Translations under genes and position numbers: made by a program
Assembly (NCBI GenBank): GCA_002401655.1
Contig: NVTT01000046.1
Coordinates: forward strand, 2,712-8,506
Origin: Gammaproteobacteria bacterium
GTDB lineage: Bacteria > Pseudomonadota > Gammaproteobacteria > Enterobacterales > Kangiellaceae
Reading direction: 5' to 3'
DNA length: 5,795 nucleotides
The notes under the pieces: generated by a model
Database searches by the model: none
Seen by the model: the letters and a program-made list of their open reading frames with translations, nothing else
What the model was told of the DNA's origin: nothing
In this document: positions 1-5,795 of the stretch, piece after piece
Layout of the letters: each line of letters opens with the position of its first letter
Numbering within the stretch: the stretch's first letter is position 1

Positions 1-46
1 TGTGATCAAATGACTTTAAGCGTATTCGGATTCGCTGCTTTGACAT
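1..46 (-). CDS. rpsJ: 30S ribosomal protein S10, N-terminal fragment (runs off the left edge)
   Basis: Reading the minus strand from the ATG at 46-44 gives MSKQRIRIRLKSFDH, which is open to the window edge. This matches the highly conserved N-terminus of bacterial S10 (E. coli begins MQNQRIRIRLKAFDH, recalled from memory). S10 is a small-subunit protein of the 30S head; it also acts as NusE in transcription antitermination. In gammaproteobacteria rpsJ is the first gene of the S10 operon, followed by rplC, rplD, rplW and others, which would lie beyond the left edge. Only 15 of about 103 codons are visible. The identification rests on this short but distinctive stretch, together with the ribosome binding site, the attenuator-like hairpin and the strong promoter upstream, all in the right order and spacing for an S10 operon. 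Confidence 0.9.
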   Translation of the reverse strand, partial: MSKQRIRIRLKSFDH

Positions 47-56
47 AGCAAAGAAA

Positions 57-60
57 CTCC
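57..60 (-). promoter_or_regulatory. Ribosome binding site of rpsJ
   Basis: The minus strand reads GGAG at 60-57, ten bases before the ATG at 46. The spacing is slightly long but workable. The site lies between the attenuator U-run and the start codon. Confidence 0.6.
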
Positions 61-81
61 AAAGTTAATTAATAAACAGTT

Positions 82-117
82 AAAAACCGCCTCCCCTATA
101 CTACATAAGGAACGCGG
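82..117 (-). terminator. Attenuator-like hairpin with U-run in the rpsJ leader (probable L4-responsive site)
   Basis: On the minus strand, CCGCGTTCC (117-109) can pair with GGGGAGGCGG (96-87). The stem has CCGC/GCGG at its base, one G-G mismatch, then U-A, U-G, C-G and C-G pairs continuing into an AU-rich top. Five Us follow at 86-82. This is the shape of an intrinsic terminator placed inside a leader, about 140 nt after the predicted transcription start and about 36 nt before the rpsJ ATG. In E. coli, ribosomal protein L4 represses the S10 operon partly by causing termination in the leader about 140 nt from the start. The match in position suggests the same mechanism here; that it responds to L4 is inference. 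Confidence 0.65.
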
Positions 118-154
118 ATTAAAATTCTTTTCAACCAAAATTAGGTCGATTGTT

Positions 155-178
155 TAGCACCCTATAAAAACTGTGCTA
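155..178 (-). other. Perfect 6-bp stem-loop in the rpsJ leader
   Basis: TAGCAC (155-160) and GTGCTA (173-178) are exact reverse complements separated by 12 bases. In the rpsJ leader RNA they would form a compact hairpin upstream of the attenuator. It may correspond to one of the upstream leader hairpins of the S10 operon, but I cannot assign it to a named element from sequence alone. Confidence 0.45.
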
Positions 179-231
179 CTGCGCCCTGTTAGAGGTCACA
201 CAAGATGGGGTTTAGCCAAATTGGGACGCGC

Positions 232-260
232 ATTGTATAGAATACATTTATGTTGTGCAA
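232..260 (-). promoter_or_regulatory. Strong sigma70-type promoter of the S10 operon
   Basis: On the minus strand a -35 box TTGCAC (260-255) and a -10 box TACAAT (237-232) are separated by exactly 17 bp. The bases after the -10 box read GCGCGT, a GC-rich discriminator typical of stringently controlled ribosomal promoters (established for rRNA and r-protein promoters). The bases upstream of the -35 box are AT-rich and could act as an UP element. Transcription should start near 225-229. Confidence 0.7.
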
Positions 261-267
261 CTATAAA

Positions 268-298
268 TTGGGTTTATTTTAGTTTGTTAGCATACAAT
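268..298 (+). promoter_or_regulatory. Possible promoter of the sensor-kinase operon
   Basis: A good -10 candidate TACAAT lies at 293-298. The best partner for a -35 box is TTGGGT at 268-273, with a 19-bp spacer, so the match is poor. A weak promoter that needs an activator would fit, as would a start elsewhere between 240 and 340. The inverted repeat at 299-313 directly follows the -10 box, where a bound repressor could block initiation. Confidence 0.3.
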
Positions 299-313
299 TT
301 CACTTTAAGTGAA
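299..313. repeat. Perfect 15-bp inverted repeat, possible operator
   Basis: TTCACTT (299-305) and AAGTGAA (307-313) are exact reverse complements around a single central T. The arms are short and AT-rich and no U-run follows, so a protein-binding operator is more likely than a terminator. It lies between the putative -10 box and the ribosome binding site of the kinase operon, and upstream of the divergent rpsJ promoter. I do not recognise the regulator. Confidence 0.4.
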
Positions 314-349
314 TATTTAGCAGTTTGATTGGATGTGAGCTATTCTATA

Positions 350-354
350 GGGAG
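350..354 (+). promoter_or_regulatory. Ribosome binding site that points to a non-standard start of the first kinase
   Basis: GGGAG at 350-354 is the only good Shine-Dalgarno sequence ahead of the first kinase. It lies 5 bases before ATT (360) and 8 before ATC (363), both ideal distances, but about 74 bases before the first standard start codon in frame (TTG, 429), which has no such site of its own. It therefore decides in favour of initiation near 360. Confidence 0.55.
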
Positions 355-359
355 ATCAG

Positions 360-3218
360 ATTATCTCGGAAATAAGCTCCATTAAAGCTAGCTATATTAA
401 ATTTGCCTTTGCTATTGCCATCTACGGCTTGAGTGTTTTGAGTTCAATTGTGGGCGCATCCACTTTGAAGGCAGAAAAAGATCAACTAACCAGCAATACA
501 GATGTAAAGCCAGTTCTTAAAATCTCTGTCATGGAGACCGCTCCGCCATTTAACATCAAACTCCACGATGGTCGTATTACTGGATTATACGTTGAATTTT
601 GGAAACTTTGGGCAAAATACAATCACCGTGAAGTTGAGTTCGTTTCTGGCTCATTTGAATTAAATAAAGATGACCTTAAACATTCTCGCGTCGATTTTCA
701 TAGTGGGCTATTTAAAAGTAAAGAGCGAGAAACTTGGGCTGAATTTTCAATGCCTATCCATGAAGTCAAAACCAGTATTTACTTTTATGAAAAAAATCAC
801 AAACGCGCTCTTTTGAAAGACATGGTCGGTAAAAAGATTGCTGTTCCAAAAATGTCTTATCTAGCTGAGTTTTTTACGCTTAAATACCCCGATATTAAGT
901 TTGTTTATTTCACTGATATTAACAGCGTTATCCCTGACTTATTGGATGGTAAGTTTGATGCCATTATAGGAGAAGAACCTTTTATAGACAATATTCAGTC
1001 AAAACACGGTATCAATGGGGTTTTGCTTAAAAGTTCAGAAGAGCTATTAACTAACCTCGTGTATGCTCTATTTCCAAAAGAAAAAAGACATCTCATAGAG
1101 GAAGTTAATAGCGGTATTAAGAATATTCCGGTGAATGAAATCGTCGAGTTAGAACGGAAATGGATCCATGGTTCAGATCCTTATTTTTCACGTTCAATTC
1201 ATAAAAATGTTCCAAGCCTCACTCTTTATGAAATCGAATTACTAAAGAATTTACCCGAGATTTTAGTCGGTAGCGATTCCGACTGGCCTCCAATTGAATT
1301 TGTTACAGATGGTGTGTATCAAGGCGTTGCGATTGATTTTTTGAACATCATTCGTGAGAGGTTAGATATCAAACTTAAACATTCAACGGGCCTTGAGTGG
1401 ATGCAGTTAGTCGACAAAGCAAACAATGGAGAAATTAAAGTCCTTTCCGCTATTGTGGAACAATACAGCAGTGAAGATAATTTAATTTTAACCGAGCCAT
1501 ATGCTCAATTCCAGGTTGTCGCAATGGTGAGGCCCGATAGCCCGCGACTTGGTAGTTTTTTGGATATGCAAGAGTTGATCGTAGGTGCTGTATTGGAAGG
1601 AGAATTAAAGTCGATTCTTGAAAAGAACCATCCCAACATTCCAATAAAAGATACTGTCCGTATTATGCAAGGTCTGAAAGATTTAAATGATGGAACCATT
1701 GATGTCTTTATTGGCAATCATTATATGATAGCCCACTATCTTGAAAATTTTAAAGATAGTGGATTAAAAGTGGGGCTATTTACAGAATACACTTTAAAAC
1801 TAAAAATGGAAATTCACAAACAATACGCGAAATTAGTCCCTATTTTTAATAAGTTATTTGCAAGCATCAGTAATAGAGAAAGAATAGCTATTCTAAATCA
1901 TTGGAAAGGTAATGAAGTAATAGAGATCAATGATCAATATGAGCAATTTTTAATAGTCGGCATACCAACTTTTTTAAGCATTCTAGTGCTTTTATTCTAT
2001 GTGACTTATTTGAATAGAAAAATGAATTTAGAAGTTGTAAGCCGAAAAATAAAAGAAGCTAAGTTACAAGACGAAAAAGATATTGCAGATAAAGCTAATC
2101 GGGCCAAAGATGAATTTTTGGCTAATATGAGTCACGAATTGCGTTCACCTATGAATGCTATCGTTGGTTCCTCTTTTTTACTCGAAGACTCAGCTTTAAC
2201 AGGTTCACAGAGTCAGCTAGTTGAAATAATGAATACATCAGCAAAAAACCTACTAAGACTCATTAGCAACATTCTTGATTTATCTAAAATCGAAGCGAAA
2301 AAACTTGAATTGCAAGAAAATAAAACTGACATTCGAAATCTATGTGAAAATTTATTCGAACAAGACTTTCATCAAGAATACCTTATAGATGAGTGTTCAC
2401 AAAATAACGTAAAACTTAATTTGGATATTAACCCGAAAGTTCCAAAACACCTCTTTTTAGATTCCTATCGTTTAAAGCAAATACTAAATAATATTATTTT
2501 TAATGCAAAAAAATATACTCCTCAAGGTGAAATTTCATTAATCGTAAATAAAGCAGAAAGTGATGCAAACAAATGTAGAGTCTTGTTTGAAGTTATTGAT
2601 ACAGGCGTTGGCATTGATTCAGAACAACTCGCTCGTTTATTTTCAAATTATAACCAAACCGATGCGTCGTTAACTAGAAAAAATACCGGTGCAGGTCTTG
2701 GTTTAAAATTAACCTATGCACTTTGTAAACTAATGGGAAGTGAGCTTAAAGTTGAATCTTCTTTAGGTAAAGGAAGCCGTTTTTATTTTACTATACATAC
2801 TGAATACAATAACGAGACCGAATTAACTCATAATCAAGATCTGTCAAGTTTAGAAAATTTAAATGTTCTGGTGGTTGATGATAATCCCGTCAATTTGCTT
2901 ATTGCGAAAAAGACTTTAGAAAAACTGAAAATCAGGGTAATAACCGCCAATAGCGGTTCAGAAGCAATTTCTTTATTAGAAAAAGAAGATGTTCAAGCCA
3001 TATTAATGGATATGCAAATGCCAGAAATGGACGGCGCACAAACAACAAGAGAGATCCGCCGGGGCAATCATATTCCACAGATACCTATTTATGCATTATC
3101 AGCAAGCTCCAACGAAAAAGAAAAAACACTAGCAAAGGAAGCTGGCATGAACGGGTATCTAAATAAACCCATTGAAATTGAGCAATTAACTCAGGTGTTA
3201 ATCAATGAGGTTAGTTAG
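360..3218 (+). CDS. Hybrid sensor histidine kinase with two periplasmic substrate-binding domains (BvgS/EvgS-like)
   Basis: A membrane sensor kinase expected to bind small solutes outside the inner membrane and pass phosphate from His to its own receiver Asp. Residue numbers count from ATT 360 (952 aa; subtract 23 for a TTG 429 start). A signal peptide has Lys 9 and 14, a hydrophobic core at about 15-31 and possible cleavage after VGA (33). Two SBP_bac_3 domains follow at about 51-270 and 298-515, then one membrane helix at about 530-551. A short charged linker leads directly to HisKA with His 592 in the SHELRSP motif, so no PAS or HAMP domain is present. HATPase shows Asn 711/715, DTGVG 747-751 and GAGLG 777-781. 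The receiver shows Asp 840/841, phospho-acceptor Asp 884 and Lys 936. The protein ends after the receiver without the HPt domain of BvgS and EvgS. The first binding domain keeps the ligand-type Arg (123); the second has Ser 371 there. The start codon is unusual: no ATG, GTG or TTG lies in frame between the stop at 348 and TTG 429. The 3' end overlaps the next gene. The ligand and target genes are unknown. Confidence 0.93.
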   Translation: MISEISSIKASYIKFAFAIAIYGLSVLSSIVGASTLKAEKDQLTSNTDVKPVLKISVMETAPPFNIKLHDGRITGLYVEFWKLWAKYNHREVEFVSGSFELNKDDLKHSRVDFHSGLFKSKERETWAEFSMPIHEVKTSIYFYEKNHKRALLKDMVGKKIAVPKMSYLAEFFTLKYPDIKFVYFTDINSVIPDLLDGKFDAIIGEEPFIDNIQSKHGINGVLLKSSEELLTNLVYALFPKEKRHLIEEVNSGIKNIPVNEIVELERKWIHGSDPYFSRSIHKNVPSLTLYEIELLKNLPEILVGSDSDWPPIEFVTDGVYQGVAIDFLNIIRERLDIKLKHSTGLEWMQLVDKANNGEIKVLSAIVEQYSSEDNLILTEPYAQFQVVAMVRPDSPRLGSFLDMQELIVGAVLEGELKSILEKNHPNIPIKDTVRIMQGLKDLNDGTIDVFIGNHYMIAHYLENFKDSGLKVGLFTEYTLKLKMEIHKQYAKLVPIFNKLFASISNRERIAILNHWKGNEVIEINDQYEQFLIVGIPTFLSILVLLFYVTYLNRKMNLEVVSRKIKEAKLQDEKDIADKANRAKDEFLANMSHELRSPMNAIVGSSFLLEDSALTGSQSQLVEIMNTSAKNLLRLISNILDLSKIEAKKLELQENKTDIRNLCENLFEQDFHQEYLIDECSQNNVKLNLDINPKVPKHLFLDSYRLKQILNNIIFNAKKYTPQGEISLIVNKAESDANKCRVLFEVIDTGVGIDSEQLARLFSNYNQTDASLTRKNTGAGLGLKLTYALCKLMGSELKVESSLGKGSRFYFTIHTEYNNETELTHNQDLSSLENLNVLVVDDNPVNLLIAKKTLEKLKIRVITANSGSEAISLLEKEDVQAILMDMQMPEMDGAQTTREIRRGNHIPQIPIYALSASSNEKEKTLAKEAGMNGYLNKPIEIEQLTQVLINEVS
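3193..3197 (+). promoter_or_regulatory. Ribosome binding site of the second kinase, inside the first gene
   Basis: AGGTG at 3193-3197 precedes the ATG at 3205 by 7 bases (9 counted from AGG). It lies within the last codons of the first kinase, so ribosomes finishing that gene can reinitiate directly. This supports ATG 3205 as the start and implies translational coupling. Confidence 0.55.
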
Positions 3219-5795
3219 TATTTTGAAGTTAATAGCTCATAAATGGCTATTAGTTATTCTACTGGTTATTTTTTGTAATGTTAGTTTTGCTAATGTTAAT
3301 CAATCAGATGGTAACCAGCTGAAAGACAAGCAGACTAAACCACTCAAAATCTCAATATTAAAAGAAAATCCACCTTATAGCCTTCAACTATCAGATGGTC
3401 GATTGATTGGCTATTATGTTGAGTTTTGGCAATTGTGGGCAAAAACTAATAAGGTTAATATCGAGTTTGCTGTTGGCTCTTATGACGAAAACATGCGGGC
3501 TTTAAAATCAAATAACGTTGACTTCCATTCTGGTTTATTTGCTACTGATAATCGGAATGTTTGGGCAGACTACTCAATACCCTTTGATCGAATTGATACG
3601 GCTATGTTTTATTTAAACTCTCAAAAAAAACATATTAACAAAATACTCGATACAAAGGGTCTAAAAGTAGCTATTCAACCATACTCATCTCAAGAAAACC
3701 TACTGCCTAAGCAGTATCCTGAAATTGACTTCAAGTCAATTAATTCATTTGATGAATTAACTAATCAATTAATTTCTGGCGAACTGGATGTCATCATTGG
3801 CGAAGTATATCCGCTGAAAAATGCATTCAGAAAAATTGGCGCTCAAGGTATTATTACTCAGGCAGAACTACCGGTAACTTCAAATAATGTTTATGCATTA
3901 GTTCCAAAAGGAAACAAGAAACTTGTCACCAAAATAAATAAAGGTATCCGCGCGATCACCCGTAGCGCACTGTCCGAACTTGCTAATAAGTGGTTACCTA
4001 ATCAAAACTCAATGGTTTTTAACAGATATATTAATGCTTCTATTGGATTGACAAAAAGCGAAAGATATTGGCTCGATAGTTTAGGTGATTTAAAAGTTGG
4101 CATTGGTAAGTTTTGGAAGCCGATAGAGTTCTTAAACGACGAGCAACAACTGCAAGGGATCAGTTCTGATTATATTTCACGTCTAAAGAATGATCTCGGA
4201 CTTTATTTAGAATCTGATTACCGATTATCTTGGGCAGAAGTTAATGATCGCGCAAAAAGTGGAGACATTGATATTTTAACCGCGGTTGGCATCACCGAAA
4301 AAAGAAGAAAATATTTAAATTTTACTGAGCCCTATCTTCAAATACCAATGGTCATTGTGGTTAAAAAGAATAGTATTTTCATCCAAAAACCAGAGGATTT
4401 ATTAGGCTATAGTGTGGGGGCGTCTCAATCCAATCCAATCAATGATATATGGTCTAGGCAATATCCAAATATAGCACTACAAAAAACAAGATCAAGTAGT
4501 CATGGATTACAGGCGGTTCAAGATGGTGAACTGGATGCTTTTATCGCCAATCTTATTACCATAGGGCCAAAAATAAAAGATACTTATACCGAGTTAGAAG
4601 TCGTCGCGATAACGCCACATAGTATCGATGTTGCATTTGGGGTAAGAAAAGGCTTGGAAGATTTGGTACCTATCCTCAATAAATGGCTAAAAAGTATTCC
4701 CGATGAAGATAAATTAAACATCCAAAAAGTATGGCTGAGCTCAGAGATCAAGCAAGGTAAAAATTTTTTTGATTATGCTTTCCAGTGGAGTCCTTTAGTA
4801 TTTTTAGGATTATTAATTGTTGGTTTTATTGTCAAGAAAAATATCGACTTATCAAAAAATATCAAAAAGCGTATCGAAATAGAACGCAGACTTGAAAATG
4901 CAAAGGTAGCGTCTGAGATCGCCAATAAAAATAAAGAACAATTTTTAGCCAATATGAGCCATGAAGTGAGAACACCAATCAATGCATTGGTTGGAACCGC
5001 ACATTTATTAGAACAGTCTGGACTTGATAAACCTCAATTGGACTGTATCGAATCAATTAATTATTCTGCAAATTCTCTGTTATTATTAGTTGACGACATT
5101 TCCGATTTCACCAAAGTTGAATCGGGTATTTTATCACTTGAAAAGATGCCCTTTAATTTAAATAACTTACTAAAGAATGTATTTTCTCAAGCTCAAGTTA
5201 ATCGCTCATTTTCAGAAAATAAGACAACCAATTTAGCTATGGAACATCATGTTTCACTCAATACTCCTTTAGAGTTATTAGGTGACTCACACCGCTTAGG
5301 GCAAATTATTACTAACCTTTTGAGTAACGCAATTAAGTTTACAAAAGATGGCGCTATCAACCTGAAAGTTAATACAGAAAACCCTTTGGGATTAGCAACA
5401 ATAGAAAATAAAACAACCTTGACCTTTGAGTTACAAGATAGTGGGATCGGCATGACTGAATCTCAACAAAATCGTTTATTTCAAGCCTATTCTCAAACGG
5501 ATTCTTCAATTGTTAGAGAGTATGGCGGAACCGGGCTCGGTTTAGCGATATGTAAGAAACTTTGTCTTTTAATGGATGGTGATATTAAAGTTGAAAGTGA
5601 GTTCAATAAGGGTAGTAAATTTACATTTACTGTGCAATTAGAGAAATCAACAAGACAGAGTTTTGATCTAAAATCTAAATCCGTTGAAAGTAACGCAACT
5701 AATGATCGGACATTAGAAGAGATCAAGTCTATTTTAAATGAAAAAGAAATCCTTCTAGTCGATGACAATTTAGTAAATTTGATGATTGCTAAAAA
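3205..5795 (+). CDS. Second hybrid sensor histidine kinase, paralogue of the first (3' end beyond the window)
   Basis: The frame is open for 863 codons from ATG 3205 to the right edge, and the C-terminus is missing only because the window stops. A classic signal peptide has Arg 2, Lys 8 and Lys 13, a hydrophobic core at 14-23, and likely cleavage after SFA (29). Two SBP_bac_3 domains span about 45-265 and 294-512, each with the conserved Arg (117 and 367). One membrane helix lies at about 528-543. HisKA carries His 586 in SHEVRTP. HATPase has Asn 704/708, DSGIG 745-749 and GGTGLG 774-779. A receiver begins at about 848 with Asp 853/854; its phospho-acceptor Asp lies beyond the edge. Whether an HPt domain follows cannot be seen. 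It overlaps the upstream kinase by 14 bases and shares its domain order and many exact stretches, such as YVEFW and VDFHSGLF, so it is a tandem duplicate. Its catalytic motifs are closer to the family consensus than those of the first copy. It is probably co-transcribed with the first copy; ligand and output are unknown. Confidence 0.93.
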   Translation, partial: MRLVSILKLIAHKWLLVILLVIFCNVSFANVNQSDGNQLKDKQTKPLKISILKENPPYSLQLSDGRLIGYYVEFWQLWAKTNKVNIEFAVGSYDENMRALKSNNVDFHSGLFATDNRNVWADYSIPFDRIDTAMFYLNSQKKHINKILDTKGLKVAIQPYSSQENLLPKQYPEIDFKSINSFDELTNQLISGELDVIIGEVYPLKNAFRKIGAQGIITQAELPVTSNNVYALVPKGNKKLVTKINKGIRAITRSALSELANKWLPNQNSMVFNRYINASIGLTKSERYWLDSLGDLKVGIGKFWKPIEFLNDEQQLQGISSDYISRLKNDLGLYLESDYRLSWAEVNDRAKSGDIDILTAVGITEKRRKYLNFTEPYLQIPMVIVVKKNSIFIQKPEDLLGYSVGASQSNPINDIWSRQYPNIALQKTRSSSHGLQAVQDGELDAFIANLITIGPKIKDTYTELEVVAITPHSIDVAFGVRKGLEDLVPILNKWLKSIPDEDKLNIQKVWLSSEIKQGKNFFDYAFQWSPLVFLGLLIVGFIVKKNIDLSKNIKKRIEIERRLENAKVASEIANKNKEQFLANMSHEVRTPINALVGTAHLLEQSGLDKPQLDCIESINYSANSLLLLVDDISDFTKVESGILSLEKMPFNLNNLLKNVFSQAQVNRSFSENKTTNLAMEHHVSLNTPLELLGDSHRLGQIITNLLSNAIKFTKDGAINLKVNTENPLGLATIENKTTLTFELQDSGIGMTESQQNRLFQAYSQTDSSIVREYGGTGLGLAICKKLCLLMDGDIKVESEFNKGSKFTFTVQLEKSTRQSFDLKSKSVESNATNDRTLEEIKSILNEKEILLVDDNLVNLMIAK

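Larger units (their letters stand above)
47..225 (-). promoter_or_regulatory. S10-operon untranslated leader
   Basis: The predicted transcript begins near 225-229 and reaches the rpsJ ATG after roughly 180 nt, close to the length of the E. coli S10 leader (about 170 nt, from memory). It can fold into several hairpins. Near its 5' end, GCG(U)CCC at 229-223 can pair with GGGCGC at 186-181. A middle stem joins UAGCAC and GUGCUA (178-173 with 160-155). The terminal hairpin with its U-run lies at 117-82. No open reading frame of note lies in it. A long structured leader in front of rpsJ is characteristic of L4 autoregulation in gammaproteobacteria. Confidence 0.6.

Noticed and set aside
155..178. 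The TAGCAC/GTGCTA stem as a plus-strand terminator or part of a tRNA
   Set aside because: No T-run follows on the plus strand and no plus-strand gene ends before it. There is no cloverleaf or CCA, and it fits better as a hairpin in the rpsJ leader.
189..233. Short minus-strand frame from the ATG at 233 (about 14 codons)
   Set aside because: Its ATG overlaps the -10 box of the rpsJ promoter, upstream of the expected transcription start, and it has no ribosome binding site, so it would not be in the transcript.
250..282. Short plus-strand frame ATG TTG TGC ... TAG (10 codons) as a possible leader peptide
   Set aside because: It has no Shine-Dalgarno sequence, lies upstream of the best promoter candidate, and shows no run of regulatory codons or attenuator after it.
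1450..1717. Two overlapping minus-strand open frames (1450-1644 and 1505-1717)
   Set aside because: They lie wholly inside the second binding domain of kinase 1, overlap each other in different frames, show no recognisable motif and appear to be antisense shadows.
4773..4982. Minus-strand open frame of 69 codons
   Set aside because: It is antisense to the membrane helix and HisKA region of kinase 2. Its hydrophobic look reflects the complement of AT-rich coding sequence.
5247..5768. Minus-strand open frames at 5247-5453 and 5493-5768
   Set aside because: Both are antisense to the conserved HATPase and receiver regions of kinase 2, which are clearly coding on the plus strand.
1..5795. Mobile element, CRISPR array or defence system
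   Set aside because: I saw no transposase, integrase, terminal inverted repeats, regularly spaced repeats or nuclease-type domains. All long frames are accounted for by the two kinases.

Overview
The window comes from an AT-rich bacterium (clearly below 40% G+C by eye), most likely a marine-type gammaproteobacterium. Two things support this. The left edge holds the minus-strand start of a recognisable ribosomal protein S10 gene, with an S10-operon-type leader that looks like the L4-controlled leaders of gammaproteobacteria. The rest encodes large hybrid histidine kinases of the BvgS/EvgS architecture. I cannot name a genus from this sequence.

Layout. Positions 1-46 (minus strand) are the first 15 codons of rpsJ, which continues off the left edge. 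Positions 47 to about 225 are its transcribed leader, with a GC-rich hairpin followed by five U residues (minus strand, 117 to 82) that resembles the L4-responsive attenuator. A strong sigma70-type promoter (minus strand, 260 to 232) with a GC-rich discriminator lies just upstream. Positions 261-359 form the divergent control region for the plus-strand genes. It contains a weak possible promoter, a perfect 15-bp inverted repeat (299-313) and a ribosome binding site at 350-354.

Positions 360-3218 encode a complete hybrid sensor kinase: signal peptide, two periplasmic substrate-binding (Venus flytrap) domains, one membrane segment, HisKA, HATPase and a receiver domain. The nearest standard start (TTG at 429) would cut through the signal peptide. 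A non-canonical ATT at 360, or ATC at 363, fits the ribosome binding site and restores a full signal peptide.

Positions 3205-5795 encode a second, paralogous hybrid kinase that overlaps the first by 14 bases. It is open to the right edge and ends just inside its receiver domain.

The two kinases look like a tandem duplication expressed as one translationally coupled unit. Each would read small solutes in the periplasm through two binding domains and pass phosphate to its own receiver. The first kinase has no C-terminal HPt domain, so it needs a separate phosphotransfer protein, not visible here. No response regulator, transporter, mobile element, CRISPR array or tRNA is visible. The window looks like an ordinary signalling locus beside a housekeeping operon, and I do not see a clearly new biological system.
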